In this document: in pieces, positions 1 through 8,760 of the stretch | How the letters are laid out: every line of letters starts with the position of its first letter | Position numbering within the stretch: position 1 is the stretch's first letter | NCBI RefSeq assembly: GCF_030811455.1 | Contig: NZ_JAUSQU010000001.1 | Location: 3,348,001 to 3,412,000 of the forward strand | DNA length: 64,000 nucleotides | From: Streptosporangium lutulentum | GTDB taxonomy: Bacteria; Actinomycetota; Actinomycetes; Streptosporangiales; Streptosporangiaceae | Direction: 5' to 3' | Translations under genes and position numbers: made by a program | Notes under the pieces: generated by a model | Databases searched by the model: none | Seen by the model: the letters and a program-made list of their open reading frames with translations, nothing else | Told to the model about the DNA's origin: nothing

Positions 1-2
1 AG

Positions 3-125
3 GAACTGATCTGCAAGGGCGCCGCCTGGGGCGTCGCCAACCCGACGCTCGGACTGCCGACCCGGCGGCGCCACGTCACCCGGGAGCGGGCCGCGGCGGG
101 TTCGGCCGTCAAAAGGCCGGCGTAG
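3..125 (+). CDS. 3' end of an unidentified gene (partial)
   Basis: An open frame enters from the left edge and runs 40 codons to a TAG stop at 123-125. The tail is rich in Arg, Ala and Gly and ends in VKRPA. Third codon positions are mostly G or C, as in real genes here. Too little is present to name a family. The 5' part lies outside the window. Confidence 0.35.
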   Translation, partial: ELICKGAAWGVANPTLGLPTRRRHVTRERAAAGSAVKRPA

Positions 126-280
126 AGCACGGATCCGGTCGTCAAGAGACCTGTGCGGAAGACCGAAGCGAAGCGCCCTTGCTGCGAGGGCGCCCGTTTC
201 GGCCGGTCAGGCTCCGGGATCGGCGATTTTGTGACGACGTCCGGCACGGTCCGCATCAGCGTGACTCCGGCGGCGCCGCG

Positions 281-673
281 ATGCCACTCCCAAAAGCGGA
301 ACTGCAGCCGAGGAGCAGCAACGCCAACGTCGCCAAGGTGCAGGCGGGGGTCAACGCCACCCTGGAACGCGATCTCCCGCAGATGCTCGGCGGCGCCTTC
401 CTCACCGGCCTGCGCTTCAACCTGGTCCGGGTGACCCTGCCCCAGGAGGTCCAGCGGTCGGTGGACACCTCCCTCGCGGCGGCCGCGGGCGTCGCCGAGG
501 CCCGGGCGAAGGTCGACCAGGCCAAGGCCGAGGCGGAGGCCAACCGGGCCAGGCAGAACGGCTATGACAAGTGCCCCGCCTGCGCCGAGATCGACAAGCT
601 CAAGTCCCTCCCCCAGGGCATCACCGTCTACGCTCCCGGCAATCCCGACGCCGTCGTCATCCCGAGCAGATAG
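281..673 (+). pseudogene. C-terminal remnant of an SPFH/band 7 (prohibitin-like) membrane protein
   Basis: From an ATG at 281 the frame encodes about 130 residues. They resemble the C-terminal half of bacterial SPFH/band 7 proteins: a segment around LERDLPQMLGGAFLTGLRF, an Ala/Glu/Lys/Arg-rich coiled-coil (about residues 70-95), and a tail with CPACAEIDKLKSLPQG followed by VYAPGNPDAVV. The N-terminal membrane anchor and most of the SPFH domain are missing, and no good ribosome-binding site precedes the ATG. I take it as a 5'-truncated remnant. The family assignment rests on the coiled-coil plus the CPAC...YAPG tail and is moderately sure. Confidence 0.5.
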
Positions 674-887
674 GCGGCCGGACCGCCGGAAAAGAAGTGA
701 TCGCTCCGGGGCGTCCTTGCTGCTCCGACGACAACTCCGTGGCACCGGGCGGCGCGACCGCCCCCTTGCGAAACCGCCCAAGCCCCGGTCGTACGGTCAG
801 ACGGCGGTCATCGCGCGGCGGCCATGGTCCCGGGCGATGATGAGCGCCGGCTCGTCGACGCCGGCGCTCATTGCCGGTCGATGTCGG

Positions 888-2093
888 TCAATGCCTGAAG
901 ACGCTCACTTCTCCAGGCTCGGTCTCCAGGGCCTCGCGGTTGAACACCAGCAGGCCGAGGAAGAACAGCCCGCCCGCCAGAAGCAGGCCGACCACGATCA
1001 GGACGGGGACCAACGCCCCCGCCGGCACCGCCAGCATGAACAACGCGACGACCGACCACGTCAGCGCGCCGAACGCGACCGGCAGCTCGAAGCGCCCGAG
1101 GTCGAACGCGCCCTTCCTGCGATCCAGCCGTCTGCGCACTCCCAGGTAGAGGATGACCGTCAAGCCGTAGATGATCGCTGGGAGAATCGTCGCCGCCGTG
1201 ATCAGCTCCAGCAGTGCGGCGCCCGGCAGCACGACCATCAGGACGACGCCTATGACGAAGATCAGGATCGTCGCCGGGACCGGCGTGTGCGTGCGCGGAT
1301 CGACCCGCCGCATCAGCCGGTGGGCGGGGAAACGCGAGTCGCGCGACATCGCGAAAACGATCCGCGAGCACGCGGCGTCGAAGCCGACGAGCGTGGCGAG
1401 GCCTATGAGCATCGCGAGCATCAGCCCACCTCCGATGGCGAAATAGTCGGAGGCGTTCTCGGCGACACCGCGCGAGGTGAGGTTGCCGACCGCGCCGTCG
1501 CCCGTGATCGCCACAGCGACGAAAAGCATGATCGCCACCACCACGACGAGCACCAGTTCGAGCCCCACCGCGCTCGCGTTGATCAAACTGACGATGCGCG
1601 TCGAGCCCACCGCGATCAACACCTGGATGAGGAGTACCACGAGCGTGATCAGGCGCGCGGTGCCCTCGTCCGGCTCCAGGCCGATGAGCGGCATGAACGC
1701 CTGGCTGGCAAGCGCGTTGTCGACCGCCACCACGGCGATCGCCAGGTAGCAGAAGGTCAGCCAGCCGAACCCCCAGCCGATCTTCGGGTTGGCCAGCCGC
1801 GAGGCCCATTGGTAGGAGGAGCCGCTGAGCGGGATACGGGCCGCGAACTGCGCGACGATCAACGCCACCAGGGCCTGTCCTACCGCCGCGATGACCCAGA
1901 GCCAGATCCCGATCGGCCCCGCGTTCTGCAACACATCGTCGTATGTCGCGAAGATGCCGACCGCCACCGAGATGAACGCGAACGAGATCGCGAACACCTG
2001 AAAGGAACCCAGCGTCCGTTTCAGCTCCTGCCGGTAGCCCCCGAGCTGGACGGAGTTCTCCCCGCTCTGCCCACCCACCGAAGCTTCCGCCAT
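888..2093 (-). CDS. APC-family amino acid permease with an internal deletion
   Basis: This 401-residue integral membrane protein resembles amino acid/GABA permeases of the APC superfamily, which import amino acids by ion symport or exchange. The ATG at 2093 follows a GAGGTGG ribosome-binding site. About ten hydrophobic helices are visible against twelve in the family, and family length is about 500. The gap lies at about residues 255-260: LVGFDAA, which normally precedes an NLAEE-type loop, runs straight into CSRIVFAMSRD, a motif normally about 80-100 residues later. The missing part matches two helices and their loops. The frame is kept, so this looks like a clean in-frame deletion rather than random decay. 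Transport activity is doubtful. Confidence 0.75.
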   Translation of the reverse strand: MAEASVGGQSGENSVQLGGYRQELKRTLGSFQVFAISFAFISVAVGIFATYDDVLQNAGPIGIWLWVIAAVGQALVALIVAQFAARIPLSGSSYQWASRLANPKIGWGFGWLTFCYLAIAVVAVDNALASQAFMPLIGLEPDEGTARLITLVVLLIQVLIAVGSTRIVSLINASAVGLELVLVVVVAIMLFVAVAITGDGAVGNLTSRGVAENASDYFAIGGGLMLAMLIGLATLVGFDAACSRIVFAMSRDSRFPAHRLMRRVDPRTHTPVPATILIFVIGVVLMVVLPGAALLELITAATILPAIIYGLTVILYLGVRRRLDRRKGAFDLGRFELPVAFGALTWSVVALFMLAVPAGALVPVLIVVGLLLAGGLFFLGLLVFNREALETEPGEVSVFRH

Positions 2094-2284
2094 CTTGGCC
2101 ACCTCACCTTTTGTGGAGGGGGCACCACCGAACCTAGAGCAGACGAGCCGAATGCCGTTCCGAAGACTCTCGTCCGAAGATCCTTTTTCCGGAAATTGCG
2201 GAACCTTGCACAGAGGGATCAGCCCCTCGCCCAGGATGGCCTTCCTGCCGGGGGCGACAGGAAGGCCACAATCTCCTACCGGGG

Positions 2285-3541
2285 TTACGTCCGGCTGACG
2301 CGTACGGTGGTGTGGCCGCCGTTGGCCTTCAGCACGTCGATGCGGACGCCGGTCGCGGCATCGGTGAAGGACTGCCCGGGCTGGTAGGCACCGTCGTCGA
2401 GCGGCAGGCACCCGTTTCCGGGGGTGGAGCCGGGCGTGGAGTCCATGACGCGCATCGGTCCGGCGCCGGTCTGCGCGGCCGAGTCGACCTTGTAGATGAG
2501 GACGCCGGAGGAGCAGGCGGCCGAGTCAAGACCCTCGGCGCGCCGGGCCTCGGCGACGTAGGCCGTGGTGGGCCCGGTCCGTACGACGGCCAGCTTGGTG
2601 CCGCCGCCCTTGCTCTCGATCGGGCTCAGCTTGACGGTGCTCTGTCCCGCGGCGTCCAGGCAGGCCACCTCCTTGTCGTCGATCCAGCCGAGCTTCCAGG
2701 AATGCCAGCCCGAGTAACGGGGCGAGGCCCCGCTGATGAGGCCCATGACGTCCCAGCCTCCGACGTAGCCGTGGGTCTCACCGCTGAAGGCGTACAGGTC
2801 CGGCAGGCCGAAGATGTGGCCCGTCTCGTGGCTGAGCACCTTGAAGCCCCACCGCCACATGTCCTGGCCGAAGGTCACGGCCCACTTGACGCGCTTACCG
2901 TCGGCGACGACTCCGGTGGTGCCGGGGTCGAAGAGATAGGTGGGCGAGAACGTGATCGCGCCGGCCGCCTTGGTGGGGACCACGTAGACGATGTCGTAGT
3001 CGCCGAAGTCCACGTACGGGTCCGCGGCGGCGACGGCCTGGCCGACGTAGAGCTCGTGCTGCTCGAAGGTGATGCCGCGCTCGAATCCGTAGGTGTTCGC
3101 GTTCTGCGGCATGCGCATCCAGCGATTGATCGGCGTGATGCTGAGTCGCGCGTCACCGTAGGAGGCCTCGCGCAGCCAGTCCGCGGCGGGTGTGAGCTGC
3201 GCGGCGTCCTCGGTGGTGGACTCGGTGGCCGGCGCGTCGGGGAAGTCCACGAACAGCATGGCCGCGCGGATCTTACCGTCGGGACGCAGGAACTGGGCCG
3301 GGTCGGTGTCGTGTCCCTCGTCGGTCCACCCGGTTCTGCCGGGCAGCGCGCAGTCGGCCGGCGCCGCGGGCTTACGGGCGGCTTGCTGCGCCGCGTTCGC
3401 CTGGACGCTGTCGGGCTGGGAGCCGTCCGCCTGGGCGGGGAGCGCGGTGAGCAGCGCCAGCGCGGCCGTGGCCAACGGCAACAGCAGGCGCCCGAACCGA
3501 GGGGCGGACCGCTCGCCACGGTGGAGGATATAGTGTGACAT
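2285..3541 (-). CDS. Secreted M6-family (immune inhibitor A-like) metalloprotease
   Basis: A 418-residue exported zinc protease. The N-terminus has a signal peptide: basic residues, then a hydrophobic stretch LLPLATAALALLTALPAQA. The zinc site HETGHIFGLPD (HExxHxxGxxD, about residue 240) and the following DVMG Met-turn region place it in the M6/metzincin-like group. The start is ATG 3541; an in-frame TTG at 3556 is an alternative, and neither has a strong ribosome-binding site. It is transcribed divergently from the LysR gene at 3605, with about 60 bp between them, a layout typical of a LysR regulator and its target. The catalytic motif is intact and the length normal for a minimal M6 enzyme, so it is probably functional. 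Confidence 0.85.
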   Translation of the reverse strand: MSHYILHRGERSAPRFGRLLLPLATAALALLTALPAQADGSQPDSVQANAAQQAARKPAAPADCALPGRTGWTDEGHDTDPAQFLRPDGKIRAAMLFVDFPDAPATESTTEDAAQLTPAADWLREASYGDARLSITPINRWMRMPQNANTYGFERGITFEQHELYVGQAVAAADPYVDFGDYDIVYVVPTKAAGAITFSPTYLFDPGTTGVVADGKRVKWAVTFGQDMWRWGFKVLSHETGHIFGLPDLYAFSGETHGYVGGWDVMGLISGASPRYSGWHSWKLGWIDDKEVACLDAAGQSTVKLSPIESKGGGTKLAVVRTGPTTAYVAEARRAEGLDSAACSSGVLIYKVDSAAQTGAGPMRVMDSTPGSTPGNGCLPLDDGAYQPGQSFTDAATGVRIDVLKANGGHTTVRVSRT

Positions 3542-3604
3542 ATTACATAGTCTCAATAGGGGACTTCATCGATGGAAGATCTTATTTGCCCATAATGTGA
3601 TGTT

Positions 3605-4567
3605 ATGGAGCTGGAGATCCGCCACCTGCGGGTGATCTGCGCAATCGCCGACCATGGCAGCCTGACGCGTGCCGCCACCGCACTGGCGCTGACCCAGCCT
3701 GGCCTCAGCGCCCAGCTCGGACGCATCGAGATCATGCTCGGCGGCAGGCTTTTCGACCGCCGCCACGAGGGTGTGACCCCCACCGAATTCGGCGAAATGG
3801 TGCTCACCCGCGCCCGAGCCCTCCTGCCGAGCGTCGACGAGTTACTGAACACCACCGCCACGGCGGCCCGCGGCGAACGAGGGACTCGCCGCGTCCGGCT
3901 CGGCTCGGTCAACGCGCCGCTGCTCGGCGGGCTCATCACCGCCGTGGAGGAGCTGGTCCACGGAGCCCAGATCACCTCACGCGCGTGGCGCTCGCCGCTG
4001 ACCTTGGTGGACGACGTAGCCGCCGGCCGGCTGGAGGCCGCCGTCGTCGGCGACAGCCCCGGCTACGAACTGGGCCCGCGGACCGGTGTCGTCCTCCACC
4101 CCGTCGTCACCGAACCGGTCTTCGCCCTGCTCCCCGCCGACCACCCGCTGGCCGTCCTCGACGAGGTGAGCCTCCACCGACTGGCCGAAGAGGACTGGGC
4201 CGTACCGGAGCCCAACGACGACAGGACCAGGGAGTACTGGAGCTCGGCCCTCGCCCTGACAGGCGTCCAGGCCAGGACTCCCTACGAAGCCGAAGGCCGC
4301 CTGCTCATCGACATCGTCCGCGCGGGGCGCGCGGTCAGCCTCTGCCAGGCCACCTTCGACGAGATGCCCGGCATCGCCGTCCGCCCCATCGCCGGCAACC
4401 CTCTCTGGTACCGGCACATCCTGACCTGGCACCACAAGAGCCCCGTCGCCCCCTTCGGCGACGCCATCGCCCAGCGGGTCACCGACCAGTACACCGCGAA
4501 CTGCCGGCTCAGCCCCGTCTACGCGAGATGGCGCGAACGGCACCACCGCACCGCGATCACCGAGTGA
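3605..4567 (+). CDS. LysR-family transcriptional regulator
   Basis: A 320-residue LysR regulator. The N-terminal winged helix-turn-helix covers residues 1-62 (MELEIRHLRVICAIADHGSL, then RAATALALTQPGLSAQL). The effector-binding domain of periplasmic-binding fold fills residues about 95-300. It is full length. The divergent M6 protease gene starts about 60 bp upstream, so the shared intergenic region is the likely operator and the protease the likely target; this is inferred from layout only. The N-terminal domain is clearer than the sensing domain, whose ligand cannot be read. A GC-rich hairpin follows the stop. Confidence 0.88.
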   Translation: MELEIRHLRVICAIADHGSLTRAATALALTQPGLSAQLGRIEIMLGGRLFDRRHEGVTPTEFGEMVLTRARALLPSVDELLNTTATAARGERGTRRVRLGSVNAPLLGGLITAVEELVHGAQITSRAWRSPLTLVDDVAAGRLEAAVVGDSPGYELGPRTGVVLHPVVTEPVFALLPADHPLAVLDEVSLHRLAEEDWAVPEPNDDRTREYWSSALALTGVQARTPYEAEGRLLIDIVRAGRAVSLCQATFDEMPGIAVRPIAGNPLWYRHILTWHHKSPVAPFGDAIAQRVTDQYTANCRLSPVYARWRERHHRTAITE

Positions 4568-4570
4568 GAC

Positions 4571-4594
4571 GGCCCGGCGTCAGGGGCGCCGGCC
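4571..4594 (+). terminator. Hairpin between convergent LysR and oxidoreductase genes
   Basis: GGCCCGGCG and CGCCGGCC form an imperfect GC-rich stem with a 7-nt loop just after the LysR stop. The oxidoreductase gene converges from the other side, so it could end both transcripts. There is no T-tract, which is usual for actinobacterial terminators. Confidence 0.45.
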
Positions 4595-4631
4595 ACATCG
4601 AGCGGCGTGCGGGATCGGATACGGTGGACCG

Positions 4632-5636
4632 TCAGTCACCGGGCGTACGGCCGGCCCCTGATCCCATGGCAATGACGATCTTCCCGGTGGGGTGGCCTTC
4701 GGCGAGGTGGCGGATGGCGTCGGGGGCGTCGGCGAGGCGGTAGGTGCGGTCGACGACCGGGGTGACCGCACCGGATTCGATCAGCCGGCCCAGTTCCTCC
4801 AGTTCCTGGGCGCGTTCCCTGGAGGCAAGGCCGCGCAGGCGCTGGCTGGTGAACATCGACACCAGGGGTGCTCGCAACTGACGGGTGTAGCCACCGAGCA
4901 GTCCGCCGGCGTCATGCCCGCCGCCGGCCAGCACCAGCGTCCCGCGCGGGGTCAGGGCGCGCCGCAGCAGCGACAGCGGACGGCATCCCGCGATGTCGAT
5001 GACCACGTCGTGGCGTGGCCCATCGCGGTCGATCTCCTCACGGGTGTAGTCGATCACCTCATCGGCGCCGAGCGACCGCACCAGTTCCGCCTTGCCGGTG
5101 CTGCACACACCGGTCACCCTCGCGCCGAACGCCTTGGCGATCTGCACCGCGAACGACCCGATGCCGCCGCCCGCGCCGACGACCATCACCCTCTGCCCCG
5201 CCCGCACCCTGCCGCCGTCGCGGACGCACTCCAGCGCGGTCACCCCGGAGATGGGCACCGCGGCGGCCTGCTCGAACGACAGGCTGGGCGGCTTGGGCGC
5301 GAGCTTCTCGCAGGAGGCGGTCGCGTACTCGGCGAACGTGCCGCCCGCGCCGGTGCCGTACACCTCGTCACCGGGCTGGAACCGCCTCACACCGGAACCG
5401 ATCGCCGACACCACCCCGGCCAGCGCCCTGCCTCGCACCGCCACCCTGGGCCGCCGCAGCCCGAACGCGACACGCGCGCCGTACGGCCGGCCGGTCATGC
5501 AGACCCACACGCCCGGGTCCACCCCGGCGGCGCGCACCTGGACCAGCACCTGGTCCTCGCCGACCGACGGCTGGTCCACCTCGCATAACCGGAGCACATC
5601 CGCCGAACCGTACACGTCCTGAGCGATCGCTTTCAT
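4632..5636 (-). CDS. NAD(P)-dependent alcohol dehydrogenase/quinone oxidoreductase (MDR family)
   Basis: A full-length 334-residue medium-chain dehydrogenase/reductase. The GroES-like N-terminal domain (residues about 1-120) lacks the catalytic and structural zinc ligands of classical alcohol dehydrogenases and instead matches the zinc-free quinone-oxidoreductase branch. The Rossmann domain carries VMVVGAGGGIGSFAVQIAKA (about residues 149-168). Its start overlaps the stop of the XRE regulator upstream by 4 bp, so it is the third gene of a translationally coupled operon (membrane protein, XRE regulator, dehydrogenase). Likely an NADPH-dependent reductase of enones or quinones; the substrate is not visible. 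Confidence 0.85.
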   Translation of the reverse strand: MKAIAQDVYGSADVLRLCEVDQPSVGEDQVLVQVRAAGVDPGVWVCMTGRPYGARVAFGLRRPRVAVRGRALAGVVSAIGSGVRRFQPGDEVYGTGAGGTFAEYATASCEKLAPKPPSLSFEQAAAVPISGVTALECVRDGGRVRAGQRVMVVGAGGGIGSFAVQIAKAFGARVTGVCSTGKAELVRSLGADEVIDYTREEIDRDGPRHDVVIDIAGCRPLSLLRRALTPRGTLVLAGGGHDAGGLLGGYTRQLRAPLVSMFTSQRLRGLASRERAQELEELGRLIESGAVTPVVDRTYRLADAPDAIRHLAEGHPTGKIVIAMGSGAGRTPGD

Positions 5637-5866
5637 TTCGTCTCCTCCTGGGAGCCGGGGTATTGGAACACCTCGTCAAGCGGGACCTTGAACACGTGCG
5701 CGATCTGGAAGGCCATCTCCAGGGACGGTGAGTACCGGCCCTGCTCGATGGCGATGACGGTCTGCCGGGTCACGCCGATACGCTCGGCCAGCTCGGCCTG
5801 GGTCATCTCGTCGTGCGCGAAACGCAGTGCCCGGATGCGGTTGGTCACACGGGTCGGTTTCACCAT
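5633..5866 (-). CDS. Small XRE/Cro-type helix-turn-helix regulator
   Basis: A 77-residue DNA-binding protein that is almost entirely one Cro/CI helix-turn-helix. The core AELAERIGVTRQTVIAIEQG is typical of the short XRE regulators found next to small multi-pass membrane proteins. The start at 5866 (ATG) is chosen because the domain begins right after it and AGGAG lies about 10 nt upstream. It overlaps the membrane protein gene upstream and the dehydrogenase downstream, so the three are one operon. It probably represses its own operon through the direct repeats at 6309-6343 (inference). Confidence 0.85.
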   Translation of the reverse strand: MVKPTRVTNRIRALRFAHDEMTQAELAERIGVTRQTVIAIEQGRYSPSLEMAFQIAHVFKVPLDEVFQYPGSQEETK

Positions 5867-6288
5867 TGAGGGAGGCTCCTGCGGTACACGACGACCTTGG
5901 TGACATTGCCCAGGACCGACGACAGCGCGAAGCACAGGTAGACCACGTTGGCGATCCAGAACCGCTCCCACCCGGCCATCGCCATGAGCATCGCCGCGAC
6001 CGCGCCGATCACCACGAACGACTGGCCGACGTGATCACCCAGCCACCCGATCTCCCGATCCCGCACGTCCTTGACCAGGGACGCCTTCGGATTCACCACA
6101 CCGATCGCCACCTCGGCCACGATCGCGGCGACGACGGCCGCCCCGACGCTCCACAGCAGCGCCGCGGCATAGGGCGCCTCGGCCAGCGGCTGCCCACCGG
6201 CCCGGCCTGACACCACGATCACGTAACCGCCGTACGCGACGACGGCCACCACCAGCCGGATCCAGGCCCGTTTCTCCTCGAGTGTCAT
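5860..6288 (-). CDS. Four-helix membrane protein encoded with an XRE regulator
   Basis: A 142-residue protein with four hydrophobic helices (about residues 10-30, 42-65, 87-106 and 110-130). ATG 6288 has GAGGAG about 7 nt upstream. It precedes and overlaps the small XRE gene, a pairing common in Gram-positive bacteria, where such proteins have DUF2178/DUF3796-like architecture. Function is unknown; the membrane protein may sense an envelope signal that controls the regulator, but that is inferred from co-occurrence. Confidence 0.75.
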   Translation of the reverse strand: MTLEEKRAWIRLVVAVVAYGGYVIVVSGRAGGQPLAEAPYAAALLWSVGAAVVAAIVAEVAIGVVNPKASLVKDVRDREIGWLGDHVGQSFVVIGAVAAMLMAMAGWERFWIANVVYLCFALSSVLGNVTKVVVYRRSLPQW

Positions 6289-6308
6289 GACCGGCTCCTC
6301 ATGTACAG

Positions 6309-6343
6309 AATCTTTGACATTTCGAAAGTAACAAATCTTTGAC
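6309..6343 (-). promoter_or_regulatory. Direct repeats upstream of the XRE operon (candidate operator)
   Basis: The decamer AATCTTTGAC occurs twice (6309-6318 and 6334-6343), 25 bp apart, about 2.4 helical turns, in an AT-rich stretch just upstream of the operon start at 6288. Same-face repeats at a promoter suggest a binding site, most simply for the XRE regulator of this operon. Confidence 0.5.
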
Positions 6344-6384
6344 CTCATGTCTAGAAAGCTTTACATCGATCCTCGGCTGGGCCC

Positions 6385-6600
6385 GATCCCCGAACAGGGA
6401 TCGCGCACCTGCCGGCCGATGAAACCGCTCCGTCCGCTACCCGCCGGTGGCGGGACACGGCTACGCGCAAGCTGCCCGAACTCGATCGACACATCGCGCA
6501 GACTCAGGCCCTGCGGCAGGCAGTTGCGGACTGCCTGAAGCGCGGCTGCATGAAATTCGATCAGTGCGTACTACTCGATACGACGGATGCGGCGCCCTGA
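6385..6600 (+). pseudogene. 3' remnant of a MerR-family regulator
   Basis: A frame ending at TGA 6600 encodes IAHLPADETAPSATRRW, then RKLPELDRHIAQTQALRQAV and LKRGCMKFDQCVLL. This matches the linker and C-terminal dimerisation/metal-loop part of MerR regulators of the SoxR/ZntR group, with a Cys-containing end (RGC...DQC). The helix-turn-helix half is absent, and a TAG at 6352-6354 closes the frame upstream. It is a clear 5'-truncated remnant. The identification is mine from the motif pattern. Confidence 0.6.
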
Positions 6601-6666
6601 CCGCAAACGCCCGACGGCCATGCGACTGCCGAAGCCCCAACGCTCGCCCACATTGGAAACGGTCGG

Positions 6667-7857
6667 TTAGGCGACCGAGTGGGTGATGGTGGCGGTATAT
6701 TCGCCGACGACGACGCTGGCGGGCAGGGTCACGGTGATCGTCGGGTTCCAGGTGGCGGAGTTTTCGCCCGTGCCGTCGGAGACGGAAAAAGCCGTGCGCG
6801 CGGAGCTGAGGGAGCCGGTGATGCCGGGGGCGAACGTCGCGTCCCCGGTCGTGTCCGTGGTCTCGCCGGGTGAGTAGCTGATGAAGCTTTTGGCGATGGT
6901 CTCGGATGCGGTGGCGCCGCCGGTGGTGAAGGTCGTCGAGCTGACGGTCGCGATCCAGGCGGTGTCGGGGCCGTAGCGGGTGTCGGTCACGGTGACCTCA
7001 CCGAGCGGAGCCGAAACTCCGGCGCTGCCCGCTCGTGCGGAACCTAGGTCCGCGTTCTGGGGCACGCTGATGGACAGGGTGCCGGCGGGGCGTGTAATGG
7101 TGTCGGCGTCCAGGGTGACGGTGCCGTCACGGGCCAGGACGCGGCCGTTGATGACTATGTTGGCGCCGGCGGTGATCGAGGCCAGCGCGAGGATGTTCCC
7201 GGCGAGGGTGGAGTCGGCTCCCAGCGTGGCCGAGGTGCCGACCTGCCAGAAGACATTGCGCGCCTGGGCGCCGCCGGTGAGGGTCACCGTACTGGCGGCT
7301 GCGGTCAGGAGGGTGGAGACGGTCTGGAAGATGAATATCGCGTCCGGGTCCCCCTGGGCGTCCAGCGTGAGGTTCCCGGTGTTGCTGAAGGTGCCCGAGA
7401 CCGAGGTGTAGACCCCTGGCGTCAGGGTGGTGGCGCCGAGATCGGTGGGCACGGTGTCGGTGGGCGTGCGGGAGGCGACGTCGTCGTAGGCGATGGCGAA
7501 GTCACTTTGGGCCTGGACGGCGGCGGCGTCGTCCACATGGACCGTCCCGATCACGTTCCCGGGCGGGAAACCGGCCACCGTCACGCCTGGGGTCACCCCG
7601 AGGTCACCGGTGACGGTGCTGTCACCGGTGTTGACAACGGAGTCGCCGGCCAGAACGGCGAATCTCGCGGCCGTGCCGAGAGCCACCGCCGGTTGCGGTT
7701 GCGCGGCACTCGCGCCGGACCACCCGGCCAGGAGCAAGGACAGGAGGGAGGCCAGGAGTACGGTCACGACGGAGAAGGACGCCAAACCCTCCACCGGAGG
7801 CCCTGCCGGCCCGAAACTTCTGGCGTGTCGTAGCCCGGCCGAGATGAGGCTCCTCAT
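6667..7857 (-). CDS. Secreted DUF3494 ice-binding-like/adhesin protein
   Basis: A 396-residue exported protein. ATG 7857 has GAGGGA just upstream. A signal peptide with a long hydrophobic core (VVTVLLASLLSLLLAGWSG) ends before residue 60. Residues about 65-245 form a DUF3494 domain: LGTAARFAVLAGDSVVNTG, then TVTGDLGVTPG and GNVIGTV, the beta-solenoid of ice-binding and adhesin-like proteins. Residues about 255-396 resemble a WxL-like beta domain with VTVTDTR, WIATVSSTTFTTGG and a final ITHSV. In non-polar actinomycetes such proteins are more likely surface or adhesion factors than true antifreezes. It has its own promoter and no operon partner. Confidence 0.85.
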   Translation of the reverse strand: MRSLISAGLRHARSFGPAGPPVEGLASFSVVTVLLASLLSLLLAGWSGASAAQPQPAVALGTAARFAVLAGDSVVNTGDSTVTGDLGVTPGVTVAGFPPGNVIGTVHVDDAAAVQAQSDFAIAYDDVASRTPTDTVPTDLGATTLTPGVYTSVSGTFSNTGNLTLDAQGDPDAIFIFQTVSTLLTAAASTVTLTGGAQARNVFWQVGTSATLGADSTLAGNILALASITAGANIVINGRVLARDGTVTLDADTITRPAGTLSISVPQNADLGSARAGSAGVSAPLGEVTVTDTRYGPDTAWIATVSSTTFTTGGATASETIAKSFISYSPGETTDTTGDATFAPGITGSLSSARTAFSVSDGTGENSATWNPTITVTLPASVVVGEYTATITHSVA

Positions 7858-8339
7858 GCGTCCCTCTCTTTTACCTCCAGGATCACAGCAGCTCAGGGCG
7901 CCGTCTTGCGAAGCTTGTCGCTGCGGATCGGCCACGCCCGGATCTGATGTCACAACCGGGCGGGCGTGCCGTTGACAGGTGTCACGGGATCAAGGATCGA
8001 GACCCACGAGGGCGCGACTCGCTGCGTCCCGGCCGCCCTTTCTCCAGCCACGCGCGGCGGTACTTCTCCCAACTGCGGAGCGTGCCATATCCGAAGACCG
8101 TCTCGAAGTCACGTGCCGCACGAATGATGATCTCGCTGTAGCCGAGAATAGAGGATCCTCGTAGCAATGGCCGTGAAACAAACCAACGGCGTGTCGCTGA
8201 CCTGCGAAGACTTCTGATGCCACGCGACCGTGCCTCAGGTGAGGCCAGGTCTGCCCGTGCAGGTCGGAAACAGGTCCGTTGGATTCGGTCACGGAGCGCC
8301 TCCGGTGAGCCAGAGTCCTCATCAGCAAGGACCACCTGC
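7858..8339. other. Intergenic region without a supported gene
   Basis: I see no gene I can defend. A minus-strand frame at 7982-8180 reads plausible residues (YSEIIIRAARDFETVFGYG, then WEKYRRAWLEKG) at lower GC than its surroundings. It has no start or family I recognise and may be another remnant. The left part holds the promoter region of the DUF3494 gene. Confidence 0.4.
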
Positions 8340-8578
8340 GCGCCAGCCGAGCGCGGCGTGGGCTATGTGGTGCAGGCCAAGGGTGCGGTCACCGCACATC
8401 GGGCGCATGCCACACCCGAGACGCTCACCTACTGCGGCCTGGGGCCGCCGCCCAAGCCGCGCTATCGCACCAAGCCGGTCAGCCTGCGCGAGCACGTGCT
8501 GACCGGCGGCCGCACCGCGGCGGTGACGCCGACCTGGCGGGCCGGGGTGAAGGGGAACCTGACCTCGCAGGCGGCGGA
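8340..8578 (+). pseudogene. Fragment of an IS701-like transposase
   Basis: The frame reads GVGYVVQAKGAVTAHRAHA, then PPPKPRYRTKPVSLREHVL and TWRAGVKGNL. This is the core of actinobacterial DDE transposases of the IS701 type, where the same order appears after the second catalytic Asp. The N-terminal two thirds and the C-terminus are missing. It is fused at about 8580 to a fragment of a different transposase. Confidence 0.6.
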
Positions 8579-8584
8579 GGGAAA

Positions 8585-8735
8585 GTGCCGCCCCTGTCGC
8601 TGATCGTCACGCCGGGACAGCGGACGGATTGCACCCGATTCAAGCCGGTCCTGGACAAGATCCGTGTCCAGCGTACGGGACGTGGCCGGCCACGCCGTAC
8701 TCCGGACAGCGTGGGTGCGGATCCTCAGCCGGCTC
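8585..8735 (+). pseudogene. Fragment of an IS5-family transposase
   Basis: PPLSLIVTPGQRTDCTRFKP, then RVQRTGRGRPRRTPDSVGAD matches the segment around the second catalytic Asp of IS5-family orfB transposases (typically PLSLVVTPGQ...RPRTRPDRVxADKAY). It abuts the IS701-like fragment, so one IS probably inserted into another and both decayed. Confidence 0.6.
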
Positions 8736-8760
8736 CGATCACGACCAAAGAGGCAGAGCC

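Noticed and set aside
564..2387. Very long open frame opposite the amino acid permease
   Set aside because: High-GC antisense shadow: Arg/Asp/His-rich composition, no ribosome-binding site and no family, while the minus strand encodes a clear permease.
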